A stretch of 15,048 nucleotides of DNA. It comes from Nitriliruptoraceae bacterium. GTDB lineage: Bacteria; Actinomycetota; Nitriliruptoria; Nitriliruptorales; Nitriliruptoraceae. Positions 6,541 through 12,734 of the stretch are shown piece after piece; the first letter of the stretch is position 1, and the number at the start of each line of letters is the position of its first letter. A model generated the notes under the pieces. It ran no database searches. It saw only the letters and a program-made list of their open reading frames with translations, and was not told the origin of the DNA. The translations under genes and the position numbers were made by a program. Where the stretch lies: assembly GCA_007120485.1 (NCBI GenBank), contig SKNP01000370.1, positions 1 to 15,048 of the forward strand, given 5' to 3'.

Positions 6541-6644
6541 CCGGCCACGGGTTGCTCATCCAGCAGAGGCGAGGGCTCGGACCCGACGGCGGGATCGCGG
6601 CCGAGAGTTCCCGTCACCGGCCCGGACCCAGGAGAGGGACCAGC

Positions 6645-6938
6645 GTGCCCGATGTGCGGATCCCGACCCCCCTGCGCCGGCTCACCGATGGTCAGGCCGT
6701 GGTGACCGTCGAGGGACAGGACCTCCGGGAGGTGCTCGCCAACCTCGACGCGGCTCACCCGGGCCTGGGTGAGCGGCTGCTCGGCGACGACGGTCAGCTG
6801 CGCCGGTTCGTCAACGTGTTCATCCGGGACGAGGACGTCCGGTTCCACGACGGGCTCGACACGCGGGTGTCCGAGGACGACACGATCTCCATCATCCCGG
6901 CGGTCGCCGGCGGCGAGGGAACGAACGCCCGGCGGTAG
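6645..6938 (+). CDS. CysO/MoaD/ThiS-like ubiquitin-fold sulfur carrier with C-terminal tail
   Basis: A 97-aa protein. GTG 6645 is supported by AGGAG at 6630-6634; a second GTG at 6654 is too far from it. The sequence follows the CysO pattern: IPTPLRRLTDGQ, then LREVLANLDAAHPGL, LRRFVNVFIRDEDVRF and ISIIPAVAGG. Carriers of this family are activated as a C-terminal thiocarboxylate on the last Gly of the GG motif. Here GG is at 89-90 and is followed by EGTNARR, so the last seven residues would have to be removed first. No CysM, Mec-type protease or MoeB-like activator is in the window. The gene is divergent from gpgS and converges on the amidotransferase gene. Cysteine biosynthesis via a protein-bound thiocarboxylate is the best guess; a molybdopterin or thiamine role cannot be excluded. 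Confidence 0.85.
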   Translation: MPDVRIPTPLRRLTDGQAVVTVEGQDLREVLANLDAAHPGLGERLLGDDGQLRRFVNVFIRDEDVRFHDGLDTRVSEDDTISIIPAVAGGEGTNARR

Positions 6939-6944
6939 GAAGGC

Positions 6945-7046
6945 CGACCACCTCGCGCTCAGCGGTCCAGCGCCTGAGCGACCGCCTCGCGCTCAGCGGT
7001 CCAGCGCCTGAGCGACCACCTCGCGCTCAGCGGTCCAGCGCCTGAG
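6945..7046. repeat. Three 34-bp tandem repeats overlapping the amidotransferase 3' end
   Basis: Copies at 6945-6978, 6979-7012 and 7013-7046 are identical except for one base (A in copies 1 and 3, G at 6984 in copy 2). The third copy contains the last codons and stop of the amidotransferase gene; the other two repeat that gene end downstream. Each copy can fold into a hairpin: GCTCAGCG pairs with CGCCTGAGC, with one bulged C and loop GTCCAG. The block fills the 88-bp gap between two converging genes, so a triplicated bidirectional terminator is a reasonable reading. Confidence 0.85.
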
Positions 7047-7755
7047 CGACCGGCCCGCGCAGGAACCGCTCGACCAGGCGCTCGCCCTGCGCGACCGCCG
7101 TTGCGGCGTGCTTCGCCGCATCCTCGAGCAGTGCCACCGGATCGACGTCGGCCGCGCGGAACATCCCGTCGAGCGCGCCCATCTGGGTCCAGTGCTCGAG
7201 CTGGTCGACCGGGACCTCGGGATGGAACTGCACGGCGAGCGCGGAGCCGCAGCGCCAGCCGGGGACGCGGTCACCGCCGGCCAGGACGGGCGTCGCGTCC
7301 GGCGGCAGCTCGCTGACCTCGTCCTCGTGGACGAACAGCGCGGGGGCGTCGTCCGGCCAGTCCGCGACCACCTCGTCGTCCCGGCCCTCGGGGGTGGCAC
7401 GCAGCGGGAGGTAGCCGACGCGTGGGATGTCGCGCCGGGTGACCGTGCCACCGAGCGCCTGGCCCAGCAGCTGGGCGCCGAGGCAGACCCCGAACACCGG
7501 CAGGTGGCGGCCGACGGCGTCGCGCAGGTAGTCGATCTCGGGGGGCATCCACGGATGTTCGGCCGGGTCGACCGCGGACATCGTCCCGCCCATGACGATC
7601 AGTCCGGCGACCTGGTCCAGTGGCGGCAGGTCCACGGGCTCGGGGACGTGCATCCGGCGCCAGTCCACCGTTGACCGGTGATCGTCGAGGACCGGCTCGA
7701 ACGCGGAGGCGCCCGCCCCGGTGGTGTGTTCGAGGACCAACAGCTCACGCGCCAC
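7027..7755 (-). CDS. Class I glutamine amidotransferase-like protein (GATase1)
   Basis: A 242-aa protein. GTG 7755 is chosen for its AGGAGG ribosome site 5 nt upstream; the frame stays open far upstream but only as antisense of other genes. The class I triad is visible: nucleophile Cys91 in VFGVCLGAQLL, and His178 and Glu180 in VQFHPEV. GLIVMGGTMSAVD at 51-63 supplies the oxyanion-region glycines. It resembles stand-alone type 1 glutamine amidotransferases (YfeJ/GuaA-N-like). These are often annotated as GMP synthase glutamine-hydrolysing domains, but no synthetase partner is present, so the acceptor is unknown. Some family members act on gamma-glutamyl compounds. The last residues (ALDR) and the stop lie in a triplicated 34-bp repeat. 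The gene is 83 bp downstream of the antiporter gene on the same strand. Confidence 0.88.
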   Translation of the reverse strand: MARELLVLEHTTGAGASAFEPVLDDHRSTVDWRRMHVPEPVDLPPLDQVAGLIVMGGTMSAVDPAEHPWMPPEIDYLRDAVGRHLPVFGVCLGAQLLGQALGGTVTRRDIPRVGYLPLRATPEGRDDEVVADWPDDAPALFVHEDEVSELPPDATPVLAGGDRVPGWRCGSALAVQFHPEVPVDQLEHWTQMGALDGMFRAADVDPVALLEDAAKHAATAVAQGERLVERFLRGPVAQALDR

Positions 7756-7792
7756 CTGTGCCTCCTGGGTCGACCGGATGCTCCGACGAAGG

Positions 7793-7798
7793 ATCGTA
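7793..7798 (-). promoter_or_regulatory. Candidate -10 box for the amidotransferase gene
   Basis: TACGAT on the minus strand (7798-7793) fits TANNNT. It would start transcription near 7786, about 31 nt before the GTG and upstream of the AGGAGG site. No good -35 is seen, so the gene may instead be co-transcribed with the antiporter. Confidence 0.3.
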
Positions 7799-7838
7799 CG
7801 GGACCGAACGACGCCGCCCATCGGGTCGCGCTCGAGCA

Positions 7839-8783
7839 TCAACCGAACAGCAACGGCACCGTCGCGACGTACAGGACCAGCAGGCCGACACCTTCCCAGC
7901 GCACGACGCGACGCCCGGTGACCATGAACCCGGTCGCCAGCACCGCCAGGGCCACCATGAAGCCCACGCCGATCGTCGTGATCGAGCGGTCGGCGACCTG
8001 GCCGGCCCCCGCGAACGCCGCGACGGCGCCGACCGCGCCGGCGTTGAAGATGTTGCTGCCGAGCAGGTTGCCGACGATCAGGTCGGTCTCGCGTTTGCGC
8101 GCCGCCGAGATGCTGGTGGCCAGTTCCGGCAGGGAGGTGCCGACCGCGACGATCGTCAGCCCGATGAAGCTCTCGGAGAGCCCCAGCAGGGTCGCGACCT
8201 GCGAGGCGGAGGCCACCAGCAGTTGCGCGCCGCCCAGCGTTCCGAGCAGCCCGAGCAGGGTGCGGAGCAGCTCCCGGCCCACGGAGAGGCCCGTGTCCGG
8301 TAGGTAGTCGGAGACCCCCAGCTCCATCGACGGGTCGCCGCTGCGGGCCGACCACATGATCAGCGCGAGCGTGAGCAACAGCAGGGTGGACAGGATCACA
8401 CCCTCGCCGATCGAGAGCCCGCCCTGCACGGCGATCCCGAACGCCACCACCAGCAGGAGCGAGAGCGGCGCCTCCCGCCGGAGCACCCGTGAGCGGACCA
8501 CCACCGGGGTGATCAGGGCGGCGGCCCCGAGCACCAGGGACAGGTTGGCGACGTTCGAGCCGACGATGTTGCCGACGGCGAGGTCGAGCGACCCCTGGCC
8601 GGCGGCGAGCCCGCTGACGACCATCTCCGGCGCGCTGGTCCCGAACCCGATCACCACGGCGCCGACGACGACGGTGGACAGCCGCCAGTGCGCGGCCAGC
8701 CGGACCGCGCCGACGACGAACAGGTCGGCCGCGACCGTGAGCACGGCGAGACCGATGAGGGTCCCCAGGATGGCGAGCAGCAT
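7839..8783 (-). CDS. CaCA-family calcium/sodium antiporter
   Basis: A 314-aa inner-membrane protein with about ten hydrophobic segments in two inverted halves. Both ion-binding alpha repeats are present: alpha-1 at about 42-80 (VVIGFGTSAPEMVVSG to GNIVGSNVANL, Glu53) and alpha-2 at about 207-247 (GLTIVAVGTSLPELATS to GNLLGSNIFN, Glu220). These motifs define the YrbG-like branch of the Ca2+/cation antiporter superfamily, which exchanges Ca2+ (sometimes with K+) for Na+. Length is normal for the branch. An in-frame TAG 12 nt upstream of ATG 8783 fixes the start, and no ribosome site is visible. That TAG is part of a TANNNT box placed 6 nt from the ATG, so the message is probably leaderless. The regulator at 8881 is divergent, with 97 bp between them. 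Confidence 0.94.
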   Translation of the reverse strand: MLLAILGTLIGLAVLTVAADLFVVGAVRLAAHWRLSTVVVGAVVIGFGTSAPEMVVSGLAAGQGSLDLAVGNIVGSNVANLSLVLGAAALITPVVVRSRVLRREAPLSLLLVVAFGIAVQGGLSIGEGVILSTLLLLTLALIMWSARSGDPSMELGVSDYLPDTGLSVGRELLRTLLGLLGTLGGAQLLVASASQVATLLGLSESFIGLTIVAVGTSLPELATSISAARKRETDLIVGNLLGSNIFNAGAVGAVAAFAGAGQVADRSITTIGVGFMVALAVLATGFMVTGRRVVRWEGVGLLVLYVATVPLLFG

Positions 8784-8789
8784 GGTGGG

Positions 8790-8818
8790 ACGCTAACCCA
8801 CACCTCCTTCCCCGTCGG
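8790..8818 (-). promoter_or_regulatory. Candidate leaderless promoter of the antiporter gene
   Basis: On the minus strand TAGCGT (8795-8790) ends 6 nt before the ATG, the spacing expected if transcription starts at or next to the A of ATG. CCGACG (8818-8813) lies 17 bp upstream and keeps the GAC core of TTGACA. The TAG within the -10 box is also an in-frame stop, which rules out a longer protein. Confidence 0.4.
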
Positions 8819-8844
8819 CCGGCCGTCGCGACCGGACCGGGTGG

Positions 8845-8874
8845 TTCGCGTGCGGGTCGCCCAGCCGCGATACT
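8845..8874 (+). promoter_or_regulatory. Candidate leaderless promoter of the OmpR-type regulator operon
   Basis: GATACT (8869-8874; 4 of 6 bases match TATAAT) ends 6 nt before ATG 8881. TTCGCG (8845-8850) is 18 bp upstream as a weak -35. No ribosome site precedes the ATG, so initiation on a leaderless message is likely. Confidence 0.4.
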
Positions 8875-8880
8875 CCCGGG

Positions 8881-9564
8881 ATGGATGCACGGACGCTGCT
8901 GGTCGAGGACGACGCGTCGATCCGTGAGCTGACCGAGCGTGGCCTGCGCAGCGCCGGGTTCGAGGTGGTCACCGCCGCCACGGGCGACGAGGGCCTGGAG
9001 CGCTTCCGCGCGGACCGGCCCGATGTCGTCGTCCTCGACGTGATGCTGCCGGGCCTGGACGGCCTGGAGGTCTGCCGTGCGATCCGGGCGGCGTCGGCCG
9101 TGCCGGTGGTGATGCTCACCGCCCGCTCCGACACGATCGACGTGGTGGTCGGCCTGGAGTCCGGGGCCGATGACTACGTCACCAAGCCGTTCGAGATGCC
9201 GGAGCTGATCGCGCGGGTGCGGGCAGCGCTGCGCCGCGCGAGCCGTGCGGACCCGCCCGACGAGGTGCTGCGACTCGGACCGGTGCGGGTGGACGTCGAC
9301 GCTCACACCGTCGAACGCGACGGGGAGCAGCTCGAGCTGACGCCCACCGAGTTCCGGCTGCTGACCGAGCTCGCGAGGCACGCCGGTAGCGTCCTGTCAC
9401 GCGACCAGTTGCTGGAACGGATCTGGGGCTACGACTACCTCGGTGACTCGCGCCTCGTGGACGCCGCCATCCAGCGCTTGCGTGCGAAGGTCGAGGCGGA
9501 GCCGTCCGAGCCGGAGTTGATCCAGACCGTCCGGGGTTTCGGCTACCGCGCTGCGCGGACGTGA
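8881..9564 (+). CDS. OmpR/PhoB-family response regulator
   Basis: A 227-aa two-domain regulator. The receiver domain (3-118) has Asp10 and Asp11, phospho-acceptor Asp53 in VVVLDVMLPGLDG, Thr80 and Lys102 in YVTKPF. The winged-helix DNA-binding domain (about 128-225) has LTPTEFRLLTELARHAGSV, then DQLLERIWGYD, DSRLVDAAIQRLRAKVE and IQTVRGFGYR at the wing. Length and motifs are those of MtrA/PrrA/MprA-like actinobacterial regulators. The start at 8881 directly follows a -10-like box, with no ribosome site. The stop overlaps the kinase start by four bases (GTGA), so the two are translationally coupled and certainly a pair. The target genes are unknown. The divergent antiporter and the downstream lipoprotein are the obvious candidates by position. 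Confidence 0.95.
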   Translation: MDARTLLVEDDASIRELTERGLRSAGFEVVTAATGDEGLERFRADRPDVVVLDVMLPGLDGLEVCRAIRAASAVPVVMLTARSDTIDVVVGLESGADDYVTKPFEMPELIARVRAALRRASRADPPDEVLRLGPVRVDVDAHTVERDGEQLELTPTEFRLLTELARHAGSVLSRDQLLERIWGYDYLGDSRLVDAAIQRLRAKVEAEPSEPELIQTVRGFGYRAART

Positions 9565-10865
9565 GCGACGCCGCCGTGCGGGACGAGGGACGCGCCGGCC
9601 GGGTCCGGATCCGGCTGGTGGTGACCGTGGTCGGGGTCGTGGCGATCGTGGCGATCGTGTTGTCGGTGCTGGCCTACGTGCTCGTGTCGCAGTCGCTGCG
9701 CTCGGAGGTGCAGGACCGGGAGGTGGAGGAGGCCCGGTTCCACGTCGGGGTCCTCGCCGAGGAGCGGCTCGGCCCGACCGTCGGACCGGACGACATCGAC
9801 GAGTCGGGGCTCGCCGACGACTTCCAACGTCGGGGCACGGAGGTCTACGTCGACCTCGGTGGCGGGGAGGACTTCGTCTCCGGGCTGGACGCCGTGACGG
9901 CGCAGGAGGCGGTCTCCGACGAGGTCGTCGCCCTGGTGGAGGAGGGACGGTTCGCCGCCGAATGGGTCGACATCGGTGACACCTCCCACCTCGTCGTCGC
10001 GGCCCGCAGACCCCCGGATGGTCCCGACTTCTACTTCTTCACCGACGTCAGCGACGTCGACCGTGCGCTCGCCCAGCTGCGCCGGGTGCTGCTCGGCGCC
10101 ACCGTGGCGTTGATGCTGGTCGGGGGCGTGGCCGGCTGGCGCGTCGCGCGGCTGGGCGGCTCCCTGGCCGAGGCCGTCGACGAACTCACCGCCGCTCGGG
10201 ACCGCGAACGTCGCTTCGTGGCCGACGTCTCCCACGAGCTGCGCACCCCGATCACCGCGCTCGTACAGGAGGCATCGGAGCTACGGGCGGAGATCGACGC
10301 GCTGTCACCGGGGGCGCGTCGGGTGGTGGAACTGCTCGACGGCGACGTCCGCCGCCTGCGGGACCTCGTGGAGGAACTGCTCGAGCTCTCCCGGCTCGAT
10401 GCGACCGCCGCCGCCGACGTCGAGGTGGTGGAGGTCGAGGTCGCCAGGTTCCTCGCCGCCGTCGCCGCGCAACGCCTGCCCGAGGCCGAGGTGCGGGCGC
10501 CCACCGAGCTGCGGGTCCGCACCGACCGGCGCCGACTCGAGCGCATGGTCGCCAACCTGCTCGACAACGCACGCCGCCACGGCCAGGGTCGGCAGGTCAC
10601 GATCCGCGGGGAGCTGGAGGGCCACGTCCTGAGGATCGAGGTGGCCGATCGGGGACCCGGTGTCCCATCCGCGGAGCTCGACCGCATGTTCGATCGGTTC
10701 GCGAAGGGAGATGCCGCCCGTGGGGGAGCGGGCAGCGGGCTCGGGCTCGCGATCGTGCGCGAGCACGCCCGGGTGCTGCAGGCGGAGGTGACCGCGAGCA
10801 ACCGCCCCGACGGTGGGCTCGCCGTGGCGATCCGGGTACCGGTCGGTGCCGTTACGGACCTGTGA
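9561..10865 (+). CDS. Membrane sensor histidine kinase, partner of the OmpR-type regulator
   Basis: A 434-aa protein starting at the GTG that overlaps the regulator stop. Membrane helices lie at about 19-43 and 173-193 and enclose an extracytoplasmic sensor region (44-172) rich in Asp and Glu. A short HAMP-like linker (194-215) follows. HisKA carries His225 in DVSHELRTP. The ATPase domain has the N box (N332, N336), the G1 box DRGPGV (363-368), F380 and G2 box GSGLGLAIV (391-399). All catalytic motifs are intact. The sensor domain is unrecognised. Its acidity might suit a cation or envelope signal, but that is a guess. The lipoprotein gene begins 113 bp downstream; the order regulator, kinase, GerMN lipoprotein resembles mtrA-mtrB-lpqB, although this kinase is shorter than typical MtrB. 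Confidence 0.94.
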   Translation: MSDAAVRDEGRAGRVRIRLVVTVVGVVAIVAIVLSVLAYVLVSQSLRSEVQDREVEEARFHVGVLAEERLGPTVGPDDIDESGLADDFQRRGTEVYVDLGGGEDFVSGLDAVTAQEAVSDEVVALVEEGRFAAEWVDIGDTSHLVVAARRPPDGPDFYFFTDVSDVDRALAQLRRVLLGATVALMLVGGVAGWRVARLGGSLAEAVDELTAARDRERRFVADVSHELRTPITALVQEASELRAEIDALSPGARRVVELLDGDVRRLRDLVEELLELSRLDATAAADVEVVEVEVARFLAAVAAQRLPEAEVRAPTELRVRTDRRRLERMVANLLDNARRHGQGRQVTIRGELEGHVLRIEVADRGPGVPSAELDRMFDRFAKGDAARGGAGSGLGLAIVREHARVLQAEVTASNRPDGGLAVAIRVPVGAVTDL

Positions 10866-10944
10866 CACGGTGCGGACGGTGCCATGACGGTCGCGGTGGA
10901 CCATGAACCTCGCCACCCCGACCGGTGGTTGACCCCCGACCCGG

Positions 10945-10962
10945 CCGGCTCCGCGGAGCCGG
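10945..10962. promoter_or_regulatory. 18-bp perfect palindrome upstream of the GerMN lipoprotein gene
   Basis: CCGGCTCCGCGGAGCCGG is fully self-complementary with no spacer. It ends 4 nt before the AGGAGG ribosome site (10967-10972) of the lipoprotein gene. As DNA it could be an operator; as RNA it could insulate or attenuate translation, or act as a processing site between kinase and lipoprotein messages. Confidence 0.5.
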
Positions 10963-10978
10963 AGCGAGGAGGACGATC

Positions 10979-11998
10979 ATGAAGCGCATCCAGGGACCGA
11001 CCATGGCGGCACTCGCGGTGGCGGCGCTGTTGGTGGGCTGCGGAGGGGGTGCGGTCGACGCTGGGCCCGTGGAGGTCAGCGACGACGTCACGGACACCAC
11101 CGCCGCGGACGAGGACACCACCGCTGAGGACACCGACGAGCAGCCGGAGGAGGAGACCGACGACACCTCCGCCGAGACGAACGAGGACGAGGCGACCCGC
11201 GACACCACCGATGACGACGAGGCGGACGACCGCTCCGAGCCAGCGCAGGAGGACACGACCACGGTCCGCCTGTACTTCCTCGCCGGCGGTGGGGAGACCC
11301 CGGCGCGTGCCGGGCCGTTCCTGACCTCGGTGGAACGCGAGATCCCCTCGACGCGGGGCATCGCGCTCGCGACGTTGCGGGAACTCGTCGACGGCCCGAC
11401 CTCCGCCGAGCAAGGGGTGATCGATGACCTCGCGACCTCCGTCCCGGAGGACACGCTCGTGCTGGGCGTCGCGATCGACGACGGCCTGGCCACCGTCGAC
11501 CTCTCGCGCGAGTTCGAGGCCGGTGGCGGCTCGCTGTCGATGATGTCGCGGCTCGCGCAGGTGGTCTACACCGTGACGCAGTTCCCGACCGTCGACGAGG
11601 TCGTGTTCCTGCTGGACGGGCAGCCGGTCACGGTCTTCTCGGGCGAGGGCATCACGATGGAGGAGCCGGCGTCACGTGACGGGTTCCTGCGGCTGTTGCC
11701 GACCGTCTTCGTCGACACCCCTGCGACCGGGGCGGAGGTGAGCAGCCCGATGCGGGTGACCGGCATGGCGACCGTCTTCGAAGCGACCTTCCAGTACCGG
11801 CTCGAGACCGCCGACGGGACGGTGCTCGACGAGGGGTTCGCCACGGCGGAGAGCGGGATGGAGACTTCGCCGTTCGACATCACGCTCGAGTTCGACGTCG
11901 ACGAGCCCCAGCCGGCGACCCTCACGGTGTGGGAGGAGTCGGCCAAGGATGGTTCGGACCAGGGCCTGCGGGTCACGTCCCTGACGCTGCTGCCGTGA
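10979..11998 (+). CDS. GerMN/Gmad2-domain lipoprotein
   Basis: A 339-aa protein starting at ATG 10979, with AGGAGG 6 nt upstream. A lipobox LVGC puts the lipidated Cys at 21. A Thr/Asp/Glu-rich linker (about 34-93) leads to a GerMN domain (about 95-225: VRLYFLAGG, ALATLRELVDGPTSAEQG, ATVDLSREF, VVYTVTQFPTVDEVVFLLDG). This is followed by an Ig-like Gmad2 domain (about 242-335: VDTPATGAEVSSPMRVTG, ending LRVTSLTLLP). The domain order is that of exported GerMN proteins. LpqB of actinobacteria has GerMN next to a different (Gmad1) partner and interacts with MtrB. The role here is probably accessory to the sensor kinase or to wall metabolism, based only on position and family. A 113-bp gap with an 18-bp palindrome separates it from the kinase. 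Confidence 0.9.
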   Translation: MKRIQGPTMAALAVAALLVGCGGGAVDAGPVEVSDDVTDTTAADEDTTAEDTDEQPEEETDDTSAETNEDEATRDTTDDDEADDRSEPAQEDTTTVRLYFLAGGGETPARAGPFLTSVEREIPSTRGIALATLRELVDGPTSAEQGVIDDLATSVPEDTLVLGVAIDDGLATVDLSREFEAGGGSLSMMSRLAQVVYTVTQFPTVDEVVFLLDGQPVTVFSGEGITMEEPASRDGFLRLLPTVFVDTPATGAEVSSPMRVTGMATVFEATFQYRLETADGTVLDEGFATAESGMETSPFDITLEFDVDEPQPATLTVWEESAKDGSDQGLRVTSLTLLP

Positions 11999-12047
11999 CA
12001 TCTGGTGTCCCGGGGTGGAGATCCGGGTCGGTGCGCACCGCGCCGTT

Positions 12048-12064
12048 CCGGGGCTCCGCCCCGG
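12048..12064. terminator. Hairpin after the GerMN lipoprotein gene
   Basis: CCGGGGC (12048-12054) pairs with GCCCCGG (12058-12064) across a 3-nt loop, 50 bp after the stop. There is no T tract. It probably ends the regulator-kinase-lipoprotein transcript. A weak TAGGGT box (12107-12112) downstream may serve the next gene. Confidence 0.45.
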
Positions 12065-12150
12065 GCCCGAGCTGATCCGGTGGGACGAGCTCCGGGAACG
12101 GCTGGATAGGGTCGTCCCGAACGTCGGCAGCAGCACGAGGCGCGTGACGG

Positions 12151-12684
12151 ATGCGACGGCTGGTACGGAGCGGGACGGCGGCGCTTGCCGCCGTCCTGCT
12201 GCTGGCGTGTACCGGGGACGGTCCCGACGACGGTGATCCGACCCAGACCGACGCGCCGCCCGACCCGGCCACCATCCTCGACGAGGACCGCGACGCACCA
12301 CCCGACGAGTTGGTCGTGGAGGATCGGGTCGTCGGTGACGGCCAACTCGCTCTGGTCGGAACGGCCGTCGAGGTGCACCTCGGCGGGCTGCGCTGGTCCG
12401 ACGGCACCGAGGTCATCTGGACCTGGGCGGCCGGGCAGCCGTACGGGTTCGAGCTCTCCGACGGCCGCACGATCGAGGGCGTCGATACCGGCATCGAGGG
12501 GATGCGGGTCGGAGGCCGACGGGTGATCACGGTGCCACCGGAGCTGGCCTACGGTGAGGAAGGGGCCGGCGACGTCGTCGGCCCGGACGAGACCCTGGTC
12601 TTCGTCGTCGATCTCGTCGCGGTGGACCCCGATCCGGATCCGCCGGAGCCGAGCGACGAGGCACCGGGGACCGAGGACGCATGA
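12151..12684 (+). CDS. FKBP-type peptidyl-prolyl isomerase-like lipoprotein
   Basis: A 177-aa protein with a lipobox LLAC (lipidated Cys20) after a short signal peptide, a Pro/Asp-rich spacer (21-55), an FKBP fold (about 55-158) and an acidic tail (158-177). GIEGMRVGGRRVITVPPELAYGEEGAG and DETLVFVVDLVAV are clear FKBP signatures. Two ligand-pocket features differ. The Trp at the floor of the pocket (GW-GL in FKBP12) is Val111 here, and the usual FDSS segment is EVIWTW (87-92). It may therefore be a weak isomerase or a binding or chaperone protein on the outer face of the membrane. ATG 12151 has a modest GAGG (12137-12140) 10 nt upstream. It is 152 bp downstream of the lipoprotein gene. Confidence 0.88.
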   Translation: MRRLVRSGTAALAAVLLLACTGDGPDDGDPTQTDAPPDPATILDEDRDAPPDELVVEDRVVGDGQLALVGTAVEVHLGGLRWSDGTEVIWTWAAGQPYGFELSDGRTIEGVDTGIEGMRVGGRRVITVPPELAYGEEGAGDVVGPDETLVFVVDLVAVDPDPDPPEPSDEAPGTEDA

Positions 12685-12688
12685 GACG

Positions 12689-12717
12689 GCGTTGCGGGCC
12701 CTGACGGCCCACGACGC
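12689..12717. terminator. Strong hairpin after the FKBP-like gene
   Basis: Bases 12689-12700 pair with 12706-12717 around a 5-nt loop: twelve positions with one C.A mismatch and one T.G wobble, and GGGCC/GGCCC at the apex. It begins 4 nt after the stop codon and ends 6 nt before the ribosome site of the next gene. It is a likely terminator or mRNA-end structure, without a T tract. Confidence 0.55.
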
Positions 12718-12734
12718 GGATCCGGAGGACCGAC

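Noticed and set aside
6318..6848. Upstream extension of GpgS into a Pro/Thr/Arg-rich N-terminus
   Set aside because: It is generated by the tandem repeats and by antisense of the CysO-like gene; AGGAG and the family start support ATG 6317.
5322..6938. Very long plus-strand frame covering gpgS antisense and joining the CysO-like gene
   Set aside because: The first 440 residues are antisense to gpgS and the repeat region; only the last 97 residues from GTG 6645 behave as a real protein.
7756..9381. Upstream extension of the amidotransferase frame through the antiporter and regulator genes
   Set aside because: The antiporter and the OmpR-type regulator are unmistakable in other frames, and GTG 7755 has a near-perfect ribosome site.
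10031..11413. Long minus-strand Ser/Arg-rich frame across the kinase and lipoprotein genes
   Set aside because: Low-complexity antisense of two well-supported genes, as expected at this GC content.
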